Shown here one piece after another: positions 53,722-62,456 of a stretch of DNA of 64,000 nt (position 1 is the stretch's first letter; every line of letters begins with the position of its first letter). The position numbers were made by a program, and so were the translations under genes. The notes under the pieces are model-generated. The model did no database searches and was not told where the DNA came from. It saw nothing but the letters and a program-made list of their open reading frames with translations. This stretch comes from Dyadobacter sp. Leaf189 (lineage in GTDB: Bacteria; Bacteroidota; Bacteroidia; Cytophagales; Spirosomataceae), in contig NZ_LMPS01000001.1 in NCBI RefSeq assembly GCF_001424405.1, positions 1,733,999 to 1,797,998 of the forward strand, read 5' to 3'.

Positions 53722-54114
53722 ATGAAGCACTTCATTTTTTTATTCCTGATCATTCTTTCGGGTTCGGTATACGCGCAGCAGGAATCTTTCCAGCCCCCGA
53801 GGCGCGTTTTTACAGTTGCGGAACATCCAGCCCAGTTCCCGGGCGGAGAGGAGGCGCTTCAAAAGTATTTCTCGGAAAATTTGATACAGCCCCAAACGCG
53901 CAAAGAACAAACCGTGGTGACTACTTTTATTGTCAACGAAACCGGTGTTATCCAGGATGTGCAGGTATTGAAACCCCGCAAGAAGGCATTTAATGACGAA
54001 GCTGTCCGGGTAATTAAAAATATGCCCGCCTGGACACCTGCATTGCAGAGTGGCCACGTGGTTGCATATAAAGTCGAGCTTCCTGTGGTATTCCATGCGC
54101 AGAAGCAGCAATAA
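53722..54114 (+). CDS. small exported TonB C-terminal-domain protein (130 aa)
   Basis: Signal peptide 1-18 (ending GSVYAQ) followed directly by a TonB C-terminal-type domain (FPGGEEALQKYFSENLIQP, VVTTFIVNETGVIQDVQVLK, FNDEAVRVIKNMPAWTPALQSG). There is no Pro-rich spacer and no non-cleaved N-terminal anchor of the usual TonB kind. If the signal peptide is cleaved, the protein is a free periplasmic TonB domain, so it may modulate TonB-dependent receptors rather than energise them. It ends 17 bases before the convergent YihY gene. Confidence 0.85.
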   Translation: MKHFIFLFLIILSGSVYAQQESFQPPRRVFTVAEHPAQFPGGEEALQKYFSENLIQPQTRKEQTVVTTFIVNETGVIQDVQVLKPRKKAFNDEAVRVIKNMPAWTPALQSGHVVAYKVELPVVFHAQKQQ

Positions 54115-54131
54115 CCACAGGGAAGCTGCTC

Positions 54132-55421
54132 TCAGTTTTCCTTGCTGACCTTGAAAAGCAGTTTGCCGATCAGGTCGCGTATCTTGTTTTTTAATGCCAG
54201 ATGCAGCACCAGCAGCAGGATCACAAATCCGAGCAATATCAGGTAGCCGAGATAATCGCTTTCCAGCCACCGGTTGAGTAACTGACCTGCTACGAGCAAA
54301 ATGGTGATCATAATGCAAAGTCCGATTATGGCTGCCAGCAGGTAGTATACAGCCGGGGAAGCCATTTTTGATACGCGTCCATACACTTCGGCGCGTATCG
54401 CATTGAGCTTATCATCAATAAAGTTTGTCACTGTGTCAAAAAGCTTGTTTTTGGCAGCAACAGGGTCAATATGAATGCCTGATTTCTCCTTTTGTGCGCC
54501 GGCGACTGGCTGGCCAGGTGCTTCCTGCTGGAATTCCTGCCTTACCAGGAGCACAGCATGTTCGTTCGGCCGGATTTCATGACCGTCAGATTTGGCAAAA
54601 ACCTTGGTAAACTCAGCCCCGAAGTAGAGGATAATGGAAGAGTAGTAGATCCAGGAAAGTAAAATAACAATGGAAGCAGACGCTCCGTAGGTTGCGCCCA
54701 GGTCAGAGCTGCCGAGGTAAAAGCTGATCGCAAACTTACCAATTGCGAAAAGTATGGAGGTAAATCCCGCTCCGATGAGACATTCTTTCCAGCGTACGTG
54801 CCCGTCGGGCAACACTTTGAAGACTACGGCAAACAGCGCCGCTATGATCACGAGCACCAGTCCAACATTCAGGACTGAGAAAATAACGACGGAAACATCA
54901 GAAAAGTAGCGTTCAAGCCGGGCACTCAGCAGATCAACCGCAGTATTCACGCCGAGCGTAACAACCAGCAGGAAGCCCAGTGTTACAATGAGCGAAAATG
55001 ACAACAGCCTGTTTTTTAGGTATTGCAGCCAGCCTTTCTTCGGCTTGGACTTGATCGCCCAGATGTAATTGATGGAATCCTGTATCTCCGCAAAAACCCC
55101 GGTGGCACCTATCAGCAGCGTCACGCCCCCGATTATTGCCGCGGTGGTCGACTTGTCGGTGATCGCCGCATTTTTGATCAGCTCCTGGATCTGAACGGCG
55201 GCTTCTTTCCCCAACAAACCCTGCAGTTGTCCATAAAGCTCACCCTCAAAAGCCTCCCGGCCAAAGAAGAAGCTCACAATGGAAATGATCAGCAGGAGCA
55301 TTGGCGCCAGCGAAAAGACTGTATAGTATGATAATGCGGCGCTCAGTTTGAGTACATTATCGTTAGAAAACTCTGAAAAGGTTTCCTTCAACAGCGAGAT
55401 GGTATACTTGATTTTTTTCAT
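54132..55421 (-). CDS. YihY/BrkB-family inner membrane protein (429 aa)
   Basis: The start is set at the ATG at 55421 (MKKIKYTISLLKETF); the upstream extension to 55517 is not family-like. The core has six membrane helices with the family hallmarks LSAALSYYTVFSLAPMLLLI, TAAIIGGVTLLIGATGVFAEIQDSINYIW, GFTSILFAIGKFAISFYLG, LGATYGASASIVILLSWIYYSSIILYFGAEFTKVFA. A C-terminal extension of ~120 residues with two more hydrophobic helices (YYLLAAIIGLCIMITILLV; YLGYLILLGFVILLLVLHLA) goes beyond the usual length. The family's role is unclear; the old RNase BN assignment is not accepted. Confidence 0.92.
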   Translation of the reverse strand: MKKIKYTISLLKETFSEFSNDNVLKLSAALSYYTVFSLAPMLLLIISIVSFFFGREAFEGELYGQLQGLLGKEAAVQIQELIKNAAITDKSTTAAIIGGVTLLIGATGVFAEIQDSINYIWAIKSKPKKGWLQYLKNRLLSFSLIVTLGFLLVVTLGVNTAVDLLSARLERYFSDVSVVIFSVLNVGLVLVIIAALFAVVFKVLPDGHVRWKECLIGAGFTSILFAIGKFAISFYLGSSDLGATYGASASIVILLSWIYYSSIILYFGAEFTKVFAKSDGHEIRPNEHAVLLVRQEFQQEAPGQPVAGAQKEKSGIHIDPVAAKNKLFDTVTNFIDDKLNAIRAEVYGRVSKMASPAVYYLLAAIIGLCIMITILLVAGQLLNRWLESDYLGYLILLGFVILLLVLHLALKNKIRDLIGKLLFKVSKEN

Positions 55422-55624
55422 ACGTAGCAATTTATATTCAACATACCTGACCGACGGGCAAGTGTATTCCGGGTTTCTACCGGTTACATAATCCCGAAAC
55501 GCGTATGTTGTATACAAAGACCTTACCAGCGCTGAATTGGCGGCCGTACTTCCCGGAATTTTACCTGTGAGAGGCGAAATACGGGCAGAGCAGGAGAGAA
55601 GAATGTCAGGTATCCCGGGTTTTA

Positions 55625-56866
55625 TCAGAAAGTAAACCCGACCGCCATTTTAGACCAGAGATATGGCCGGTTGCCGCCGTTAATGCGGTTACCGCTCTGA
55701 TAGGGTTTTACGTAGAATATGGAAGCATCGAAATACATCCGTTTGAATAGCCGCTGCTGGTAACCCAGCGCTAGTCCGGCGGTCGTCGCGCGTTGCGTAA
55801 ATTTGTTCTGGGGCACAAATGGATAGTTGGTTGCAGCTTTGAAAATTTCGTATCCACCCTTCAAGGCAGTATAAGGACCGGAAAGGTTATTGCCCGCCCT
55901 TCCTTTTCTCATCATCATTTTTTGCAGAAAATAATACCGGAGTTCAACGCTGGTGCTGACGGAGGAATAACGTTGCTCGTAGCTGTCGGAACCTCGCATA
56001 TTAAACAGAGATCCATTCAGGCTGCCTTGTACTGAAAGGGGGGCATTACCAATTCTTCTTTCATAGGCAATGCCGCCACGGAGCGATTGCTGCAGCCAGC
56101 CTATGGATATATTCGGCATTTCGATCTTCCACTGGCTTTTCACCGACTCGTCGCACAGGATCACGTCACAGGCAGGGTCCGTTGAAGTTCTTTTCCAATC
56201 ACCAAATGCAACCCCGATGTTAGCCTGCGTACCCAATACGAAGTTCTTGACATCGAACCGATTCTGATACTCATAAAACCTGATGTGGGAATAGGGATTT
56301 TGGAAGAGTCCCAATGCGAAATCAATGTACCCATTATTGAAAAAGCGGCTCTGGAATCCGTATAACAAACCCATTCTGCTGACACTTTGCCGGTATGGGG
56401 CGGCTTTGTAAATGGATTGTTCGTAGCTGAAACCAATGTAAGTCCCGCTGAAATTGTTGGCATGAAGTCCGCTCGCAATCCGCTTGTTCATATTGTAAAA
56501 CCACCGCGCTTTTACATTGCCGTAAATGTTCACAAAGTCGGTGTTAAAATGCACCAGCCTCTCGGCAAAACTCGCATTGTCCTGGCTAAGCTGGGCATAA
56601 ACAGAAGCTTCAAGCGACAAAGAGGGGAGGAGCTTGTATTCGTAGCCAATGTTGATTCCCGTTCCCTGAATATCCGAACTGGTAATCGCAGCTTTGAACA
56701 TGTGCCGGGTTGGTACTTTGGTCATGAAAACGTTTTCATACCGGTCTATAAAAAGCTGTTTTCGCAAAGTATCCGTTTCCTGGTAGATTTCTGTGCGGAC
56801 ATTATCCTGCCCGTTCACAGAGACGTTGACAAACAAAAATGCCAGGAAGGCAAGTGACTTTCTCAT
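55625..56866 (-). CDS. probable outer membrane beta-barrel protein (413 aa)
   Basis: The start is set at the ATG at 56866 (MRKSLAFLAFLFVNVSVNG), which begins a proper signal peptide; an ATG-free extension to 56902 is less likely. The mature protein is rich in aromatic, alternating strands (GINIGYEYKLLPSLSLEASVYAQ, GTYIGFSYEQSIYKAAPY, GIAYERRIGNAPLSVQGSL) and ends KMAVGFTF, a C-terminal phenylalanine typical of outer membrane barrels. A DPACDVILCDES loop could form a disulphide. I recognise no family. It appears to be monocistronic, with 203 bases upstream of the YihY start holding nothing I can name. Confidence 0.6.
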   Translation of the reverse strand: MRKSLAFLAFLFVNVSVNGQDNVRTEIYQETDTLRKQLFIDRYENVFMTKVPTRHMFKAAITSSDIQGTGINIGYEYKLLPSLSLEASVYAQLSQDNASFAERLVHFNTDFVNIYGNVKARWFYNMNKRIASGLHANNFSGTYIGFSYEQSIYKAAPYRQSVSRMGLLYGFQSRFFNNGYIDFALGLFQNPYSHIRFYEYQNRFDVKNFVLGTQANIGVAFGDWKRTSTDPACDVILCDESVKSQWKIEMPNISIGWLQQSLRGGIAYERRIGNAPLSVQGSLNGSLFNMRGSDSYEQRYSSVSTSVELRYYFLQKMMMRKGRAGNNLSGPYTALKGGYEIFKAATNYPFVPQNKFTQRATTAGLALGYQQRLFKRMYFDASIFYVKPYQSGNRINGGNRPYLWSKMAVGFTF

Positions 56867-57010
56867 TGTTGCGGATTGAAAGGTTGGTTGGTGTGGGCAC
56901 ACCAGGCGGATTGTTCATATACATTCCAAGTCAAAGAGGTGCGGAAGTATATGAAAGGTTGTACCTCCCTTTTCTTTGCTGGAAATTATTTTAAGCAAAC
57001 AGCCACCAAC

Positions 57011-57041
57011 AAAAACGGGCCGCTGGAATAACAGCAGCCCG
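57011..57041 (-). terminator. intrinsic terminator of the 104-residue gene
   Basis: On the minus strand CGGGCTGCTG and CAGCGGCCCG (plus 57041-57032 and 57025-57016) pair over ten positions, including one G-U, around a 6-base loop. TTTTT follows (plus 57015-57011). It begins 36 bases after the stop of the gene at 57077. The rest of 56867-57010 shows nothing I can name. Confidence 0.8.
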
Positions 57042-57076
57042 CCCTTTTTGCAGATAACCCGGTAGCGTAAAGCATG

Positions 57077-57391
57077 TTAATTCGATTGGTTGTGGTCGAA
57101 CTGCATTACCCACATGCAGTTACCGGGCCAGTAAGTGCCGATTGCTTCGTGGCTGACGAGCTCGTCGTCAACAACCTCGTAGCCGGTAATGCAGCCGCCT
57201 GAACTTTCGAGATCAGCTTTCGCGCGGTTATATAACTTGATCCAGGTATCGGGGGAAATGAGCTCCTGAGAGACGTGGAAAAGCTTACGCCAGGGCTCAT
57301 CAGAGTTAGCACCATACCTTTGGATGAGATAATGTTTGAAGCTTTCATTACTCAATGTAATTACCGGCCGCCTTTCGCTTTCAAGTTTCAT
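57077..57391 (-). CDS. hypothetical protein (104 aa)
   Basis: Soluble protein without signal peptide. Opening MKLESERRPVITLSNESFK, then a helical middle (WIKLYNRAKADLESSGGCI) and a C-terminus YWPGNCMWVMQFDHNQSN. It has two cysteines. I recognise no domain. It has its own clear terminator and 111 bases upstream, which supports a real single-gene unit. Confidence 0.6.
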   Translation of the reverse strand: MKLESERRPVITLSNESFKHYLIQRYGANSDEPWRKLFHVSQELISPDTWIKLYNRAKADLESSGGCITGYEVVDDELVSHEAIGTYWPGNCMWVMQFDHNQSN

Positions 57392-57502
57392 AGTATGATA
57401 GAATTAGTTGTACAAACAGAATGTATGTGACCGAGGTATTACTAAAAACATACCAGGGTAAAATCCTGTTAAAAGCGAGGGGATTTTAGCTGAATAGCCA
57501 AT

Positions 57503-58180
57503 CTATCTGGCTCCTGAATATTCCTGCTTTTTGGCTCTCAGGAGCGCGTAGTTGCGGTGTGTGGAAAGGGAGTTGTCCAGTAGCTCGAAAAGGCCCAGGT
57601 TTTTGAGTGCATACCAATTGATTTTCAATAGATAAAGGCTCACATAGGAGTGTGGATTTCTGCGGATAAATGCAGCAGTTTCCGCAAGTAGTTCCTCTCT
57701 TTCTGTACGCTGTTTTTCGAGCCAGTACCTGGTACTGTCCTGTTGATTTTTCTTCCTGGCGCGGGCTTCTTCTACAACCCATTTACTGGCCCGTAAATCG
57801 GAGGGTTTTTGAATGCTGTCGTTGAAATGCTGCCATTCCGAATTACTGCGCGAGTTGGTAACAATTGATTTCGAAACATTTCCGGTATCCAGCCTGATCA
57901 CCGTGCCCGATTCAAAGAAAAAAGTCAGCGAACCTTTCAATTGGGACACCTGCAACTGGTACAGGTCAGGCAAGAGATTTTTGTCCATTTTAAGGTGCGT
58001 TGTGTCAAAGCCAAGCTGAATGGAATGTACCACGGCCGCAAATCCCTTTTCACGCGTCAGCAAAATAGCGCGGCGGTCGTTCAGAACGCGCGGCGACACA
58101 ATACTGATTTTTACATTCTGGGAAAAAGAAGCAAGCTGGGCAGCCACAATGAAAAGAAAAGGCAGTAAGCTTTTGAGCAT
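57503..58180 (-). CDS. exported protein, DUF4369-like N-terminus, lacking a thioredoxin fold (225 aa)
   Basis: The start is set at the ATG at 58180 (MLKSLLPFLFIVAAQLASFSQ), which gives a signal peptide; the open frame continues upstream to 58267 without signal-like sequence. The pattern of short strands (TREKGFAAVVHSIQLGFDTT, GSLTFFFESGTVIRLDTGNV), a charged helix (ASKWVVEEARARKKNQQDST) and FIRRNPHSYVSLYLLKINW resembles the N-terminal half of DUF4369/TlpA-like disulphide reductases of Bacteroidota. The protein stops before any CxxC thioredoxin domain, so it is either a short paralogue or a binding module. It follows the endonuclease/phosphatase gene by 90 bases. Confidence 0.55.
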   Translation of the reverse strand: MLKSLLPFLFIVAAQLASFSQNVKISIVSPRVLNDRRAILLTREKGFAAVVHSIQLGFDTTHLKMDKNLLPDLYQLQVSQLKGSLTFFFESGTVIRLDTGNVSKSIVTNSRSNSEWQHFNDSIQKPSDLRASKWVVEEARARKKNQQDSTRYWLEKQRTEREELLAETAAFIRRNPHSYVSLYLLKINWYALKNLGLFELLDNSLSTHRNYALLRAKKQEYSGAR

Positions 58181-58270
58181 GGATCCGGGCTGACATTTGG
58201 CTTCAATGTAACGAAAAAAAGTTGGGCGCAGTTTGTTACCACACCCAACTTTCACAAAGACTTCCATTCC

Positions 58271-59110
58271 CTATTTAATATGCGCTTTGATCACGACAGG
58301 CTGGTGATCAGAGGGATAGCGTTGTTCCCTGGCGTCTGTAAGAACACCGTATTTCAGAACATCCACATTCTTACTTACAAAAATATAGTCAATGCGCTTA
58401 TCCATTTTCGCGTCGAATTTGAAGCTGTTGAAAGTACCCTCAGGTCCGTAAGGAGCCTGTTTGGTCACTTCATGCGCATCGCTCAAAATCCCCTGTATAG
58501 CCCTGATCTGTTCTGTTTCGGGTGTTGAATTGAAATCCCCTGTCAGGAATACGGTCGATTTGCCTGCGATTTCATTGATCTTTTTTACCATCAATTGTCC
58601 CGACTGTTTCCGCGCTTCCACGCCCTGGTGGTCAAAATGCACATTGAAAAAGAAGAACTCCTTTTTCGTGTCGCGGTCCTGGAACTTGGCCCAGGAGCAG
58701 ATCCGGTTGCAGCAGGTTGCATCCCAGCCTTTGCCGGGTTTATCAGGCGTTTCGCTCAGCCAGAAGTCGCCCGATTTCAACAGTTTGAAACGGTCTTTTT
58801 TGTAAAAGATAGCCGAGTGCTCGCCACCCTCTTTGCCATCGTCGCGCCCCTTTCCGTAGAATGCAAATTCAGGCAGTTCAGCCACATCTTTCAGCTGACC
58901 GATCAATGCTTCCTGTACACCAAAAATGTCGAATTCATGGAAGCGGATCAGCGCTTTTACATTCTCTTTCCGGTTGGGCCAGGCATTAATGCCATCGTTG
59001 GAAGTATTGTACCGGAGATTGTAGCTCGCCACGTTAATGGTACCCTTTTGGGCAAAAGCGGCCGTCGATAAAGCCAGGAGCAGAAGGAAAGGAAAGATTA
59101 ATCGTTTCAT
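58271..59110 (-). CDS. endonuclease/exonuclease/phosphatase family protein (279 aa)
   Basis: Secreted Mg-dependent phosphohydrolase of the EEP superfamily. Signal peptide 1-20 (ending TAAFAQ). Motifs in order are INVASYNLRYN (Asn), FDIFGVQEAL (metal-binding Glu), FFFFNVHFDHQG, VFLTGDFNSTPET (Asp and Asn), KRIDYIFVSKN and YPSDHQPVVIKAHI (the final Asp-His pair). All catalytic positions look intact. EEP proteins cut phosphodiesters in nucleic acids, inositol phosphates or sphingomyelin. This signal-bearing type beside SusCD and a phosphatase suggests release of phosphate or polyol from an external substrate. Confidence 0.9.
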   Translation of the reverse strand: MKRLIFPFLLLLALSTAAFAQKGTINVASYNLRYNTSNDGINAWPNRKENVKALIRFHEFDIFGVQEALIGQLKDVAELPEFAFYGKGRDDGKEGGEHSAIFYKKDRFKLLKSGDFWLSETPDKPGKGWDATCCNRICSWAKFQDRDTKKEFFFFNVHFDHQGVEARKQSGQLMVKKINEIAGKSTVFLTGDFNSTPETEQIRAIQGILSDAHEVTKQAPYGPEGTFNSFKFDAKMDKRIDYIFVSKNVDVLKYGVLTDAREQRYPSDHQPVVIKAHIK

Positions 59111-59160
59111 GATGTGGATTTTATGATGACTATATACTAATTGTTTTGAGCGAATACCTT

Positions 59161-59409
59161 TGTTACCCTGAGCTCACTTTTGTCACCGTGAGCGGAGCTT
59201 TTTTGTCACCGTGAGCGGAGCTTTTTTGTCACCCTGAGCGGAGCTTTTTTGTCACCCTGAGCGGAGTCGAAGGGAGTAGCGTGGTCGCCCGCCCTTCGAC
59301 TCCGCTCAGGGTGACAAAGGTACTTTCAGGGTGACAAAGGTACTTTCAGGGTGACAAAGGTACTTTCAGGGTGACAAAGCACTGTACTTTCACGGTGACA
59401 AAGCTTTGG
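59161..59409. repeat. tandem repeat arrays flanking a long inverted repeat
   Basis: The left array is four copies of a 23-base unit (starts 59181, 59204, 59227, 59250) containing GTCACCSTGAGCGGAG. The right array is four copies of a 20-base unit (starts 59307, 59327, 59347, 59367) containing CAGGGTGACAAAGGTACTTT, with a degenerate fifth copy at 59391. The two meet in an inverted repeat. It fills nearly all of the 315-base gap between the phosphatase and EEP genes and contains no coding frame. The sequence resembles the mobile REP/BIME-like repeats of many genomes (CTTCGACTCCGCTCAGG). Confidence 0.9.
59248..59318. repeat. 27-base perfect inverted repeat (hairpin)
   Basis: Arms 59248-59274 and 59292-59318 are exact reverse complements, with a 17-base spacer. 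The arm contains CCTGAGCGGAGTCGAAGGG. Transcribed from either side it would make a very stable hairpin, likely slowing or ending transcription between the phosphatase and EEP genes. Confidence 0.9.
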
Positions 59410-59425
59410 CAAGGCGACAAAGGTG

Positions 59426-60655
59426 TTAACTTTTCCCTTTTCTCGCAATCAAAAACTTCCCTACAACCTCGCCGTCGTCACGGATCATTTTCAGGTCTAA
59501 CTGCTTTTTCGTCGCGTGCAACTTGATTAATGTGCGCTTGCCTTCCAATGGGCCGCCCCCTATGACGATCGGGAAATTATGGTCGGCGTCTGGCTCGTGC
59601 GTCATGTAGCGGTGTGTGTGACCGGATATCTGTAAATCGATTTTGGCTTTGTTCAAAACCGGCCCAAAAACCTGGCGACAATGTAACGTACCATGCCACT
59701 CCCCGGAATGGTAAGGTGAAATGTGGATCAGTACAACCCGAAAATCTGCCTTTTTAAACTCCGCAGATTCTACTTCTTTTTCCAGCCACTTCTTCTGCGT
59801 TTCGCGGTAGCGGTCAAATGCGATCAATCCGCCATAATCCACTGCATCGTCAGCCTTATCTTCCCCTGAATCGAGTACGACAAACCGCACCGGTCCACGC
59901 GTGAATGCGTAATAGTATTTGTTTTCGGGATAAGCATAATAGTCAGGAATGTGACGCGAAAAACTGCCGCGGCATTCGTGGTTACCCTGTGTCAAAATAA
60001 AAGGCAGTTCGGTAGCAAAAATATCCACGCAGGGTTTGATCAGGTGATCGATCATTTGCTGCTCTTCGGAAACCCAGTCGAAGCAGTCGCCATTGAAAAC
60101 CACAAAATCATAGTCACGTGTGTTGCCCGTGTAGCCGTGACGGTAAAGCAGCTGAGGGATGATTTGGGGACGGTCGTGAATGTCGTTGAAAATAACCATC
60201 TTGAATTCTTCCTCATTCTCGGCCGGCGTTTTAAAGCTCAGCAGCGCACTCGAAATTGTCTCGCCAAATTCCACCTTTGAACCTTTGTAGCCCGTTATTT
60301 CCGTGGATACAATCTTGTACTTATGTTCTGTCCCGGGTTTGAGATTCCTGAGTGTAATCTTGTTGATGCGGTTGTTGGCTTCTATCAACCCATTGGTGTA
60401 GCCAAATTCGCGCATGCTGGTGTAGGAGCCCGCACCGTACTCCACCCAGCTGAAACAATTTTTGTGCGTGATCCACATGATCGTCAATTCGTCGGTGCCC
60501 ATATTTTGCAGGTACGGGCCCGCAACAAAATGGTTCTTTTCTTCTGCCGCATTGTCGCCTGCCGCCATTGCTGCCTGTGAAGCACTGAGCGGAAGTAAGC
60601 TCAATGCGCCGATCCGGGACATTTTCTCAAGGAAGGATCTTCTGTCTGAAAGCAT
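59426..60655 (-). CDS. purple-acid-phosphatase-like metallophosphoesterase with Tat-like signal (409 aa)
   Basis: The N-terminus DRRSFLEKMSRIGALSLLPL has the twin-arginine pattern RRSFL followed by a hydrophobic stretch and ASQAAMA. Tat export, as a folded metalloenzyme, is therefore likely. Residues ~40-145 form a fibronectin-like PAP N-terminal domain (GPYLQNMGTDELTIMWIT). The metallophosphatase domain has FNDIHDRP, VFNGDCFDWV, LTQGNHECRG, RVVLIHISPYH and QISGHTHRYM, giving the full two-metal ligand set. It removes phosphate from esters outside the cytoplasm. It lies 36 bases after the SusD gene and is probably co-transcribed with the SusCD pair. Confidence 0.92.
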   Translation of the reverse strand: MLSDRRSFLEKMSRIGALSLLPLSASQAAMAAGDNAAEEKNHFVAGPYLQNMGTDELTIMWITHKNCFSWVEYGAGSYTSMREFGYTNGLIEANNRINKITLRNLKPGTEHKYKIVSTEITGYKGSKVEFGETISSALLSFKTPAENEEEFKMVIFNDIHDRPQIIPQLLYRHGYTGNTRDYDFVVFNGDCFDWVSEEQQMIDHLIKPCVDIFATELPFILTQGNHECRGSFSRHIPDYYAYPENKYYYAFTRGPVRFVVLDSGEDKADDAVDYGGLIAFDRYRETQKKWLEKEVESAEFKKADFRVVLIHISPYHSGEWHGTLHCRQVFGPVLNKAKIDLQISGHTHRYMTHEPDADHNFPIVIGGGPLEGKRTLIKLHATKKQLDLKMIRDDGEVVGKFLIARKGKS

Positions 60656-60691
60656 AAATGTTAAAAGTTTAGGAATAGTCGTTTTGGTATC

Positions 60692-62428
60692 TTACTCCCA
60701 GTTCGGGTTTTGCGTCAGGTTGGTATTCAGTAGCCGCTCCTGTTTTGGGATCGGGTAAAGATAGTCCCTGCTTTCATTAAACTTCTTGTTAATATGTCCG
60801 TTTACAACGATGTTACCACCCTTGTTCCCGTTTTCAAGCAGGATCTCGCTGCCGAGTTTCAGCAGCTGCGCCCCTGGAACTGTGGGTTTTGTACCTTCAT
60901 AAATCACGAGATCTACCTTTCCGTTTTTGTCAAGATCGTAGTTGCCGGGACCAGGGAAGTACATTCCCTTGAATTGTTTGGTCAAAAGCTGACCTTCTTT
61001 CCAGCGGACAATATCGTCCCAGCGAAGGAAGTTCTCCATCACCAGTTCTACTCTTCTCTCCCGACGGATTTCCAGGAGCACACCCGCATTTTTGCCGCTC
61101 AGATTGGTGTACATCTGTGCCTGGTAAGGGTCCGGTTTTGCATTTGCATTCACCATATTAATGTTCGGCATGCCCACGCGTTCCCGGGTAAGCCTGGTAG
61201 ACATTTCAAGATCTTCCTGCGTCAGCGTACCTTTTTCCGCCTTTGCTTCGGCATAGTTCAGCAGCACTTCGGCATACCTGAAAATCGGCATATCCGTAAT
61301 ATCCTTGTTGAATGTATCCCATTTAGGTTCCGATACGAACTTGATCAGCTGGTAACCCGTGACAGTAGCGCCAAACTCGGGAACAAGCCTGGCAGTTTCA
61401 CCAATGCGCGTGTAGCCCGGCGTGCGGATCGTCTGCGACAGGCGCGGATCACGGTTTTGGGTTTCTTCAAAAAACTGCATGGTCTCGTAACCTTTGATGT
61501 CGGTAAATCGCGATCCGTCTTTCATCAGGTAGCTGTTGACCAGCTTTTTCTCCAAACCCGGCTTGCCGTAAGAAGCCGTCATTGTGTAGTAGTTCAGGTT
61601 GTGGTACACCTGCAATTCATCACTAAAATCGCGGGCGAGGATTATTTCATCGGCAATCGCATTGTCGGCTGAGAACAGTTTAAGGTAGGCAGTTTCAGGC
61701 GTGGCCTTGTAAATAGAATATCCGCTGTTGGTCATTAAGTCCTGTGAAGCAGCAATGCTGGCGTCAAGGAATTTCTCCGAATCAGGCAGGTTGAACTCGG
61801 TGTGGTACTTTCTGAATGTGCCTTCGTAAAGACCAATGCGCGATTTCAATGCAAGTACCGTCCACTTGGTAATCGTATTCACCTGCCTGGTCGTAGTGCC
61901 GCCAAGGGCAAGGGTAGCATATTCGAGGTCGGCCATCACCGAGTCCATGACCAAGGTGCGCGGGTCACGTGCTTTGGTCAGCATTTCTTCGTCTTCCACC
62001 TCGATCGTGGCTGAATACCAGGGTACATCGCCAAACCTTTTTACCATATTGAAGTAAAAATAAGCACGGAAAAAACGGGCGATCCCATTGTATTTGGCTA
62101 CCGCATTCTTGTCCTGACATTTACCGGAGTTGGCCAGGAAGTAGTTGATATTTCTCAAACTTCCCCACGACCACCCGCCGCCGCTCGTAGGCACAATGCG
62201 CGTACCTTGTAACTCGTCGCGCAGGTTATTTTTCACCACGTTGTCTACATCCTCATTGTACACATCCTCTGCGCCGGGCAGCATATTGTAAAAGGAGTTG
62301 GTGTAAAGCAAAAGGTCATTTTCGGTGTTAAAGAAAGTCTCGGGAGAAATGGCATCCATGGGAAGCCGGTTCAGGTCACAAGAAGCCAGCCCGATACTGA
62401 GGACTATAATGGCGATTAACTTTTTCAT
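60692..62428 (-). CDS. RagB/SusD-type lipoprotein (578 aa)
   Basis: Surface lipoprotein with lipobox GLASC followed by DLNRLPMDAISPETFFNTE. The core blocks are ARFFRAYFYFNMVKRFGDVPWY, IFRYAEVLLNYAEAKAEKG, LEIRRERRVELVMENFLRWDDIVRW and YLYPIPKQERLLNTNLTQNPNWE. It is longer than the other three SusD proteins here, with an inserted region around residues 460-530 that includes a GPGNYDLDKNGKVDLVIY segment resembling a calcium loop. It lies 28 bases after its SusC and 36 bases before a phosphatase gene. Confidence 0.94.
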   Translation of the reverse strand: MKKLIAIIVLSIGLASCDLNRLPMDAISPETFFNTENDLLLYTNSFYNMLPGAEDVYNEDVDNVVKNNLRDELQGTRIVPTSGGGWSWGSLRNINYFLANSGKCQDKNAVAKYNGIARFFRAYFYFNMVKRFGDVPWYSATIEVEDEEMLTKARDPRTLVMDSVMADLEYATLALGGTTTRQVNTITKWTVLALKSRIGLYEGTFRKYHTEFNLPDSEKFLDASIAASQDLMTNSGYSIYKATPETAYLKLFSADNAIADEIILARDFSDELQVYHNLNYYTMTASYGKPGLEKKLVNSYLMKDGSRFTDIKGYETMQFFEETQNRDPRLSQTIRTPGYTRIGETARLVPEFGATVTGYQLIKFVSEPKWDTFNKDITDMPIFRYAEVLLNYAEAKAEKGTLTQEDLEMSTRLTRERVGMPNINMVNANAKPDPYQAQMYTNLSGKNAGVLLEIRRERRVELVMENFLRWDDIVRWKEGQLLTKQFKGMYFPGPGNYDLDKNGKVDLVIYEGTKPTVPGAQLLKLGSEILLENGNKGGNIVVNGHINKKFNESRDYLYPIPKQERLLNTNLTQNPNWE

Positions 62429-62456
62429 ATCAGTATTTTGAATTTTTTGGACCGCG

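Noticed and set aside
59181-59390. Possible CRISPR array
   Set aside because: The units are head-to-tail without unique spacers, and two different unit lengths flank an inverted repeat. There are no cas genes. It is a tandem/REP-like repeat.
60794-61672. Plus-strand open frame of 292 codons
   Set aside because: It is antisense to the SusD gene at 60692-62428, which has clear family motifs, so this is a shadow frame.
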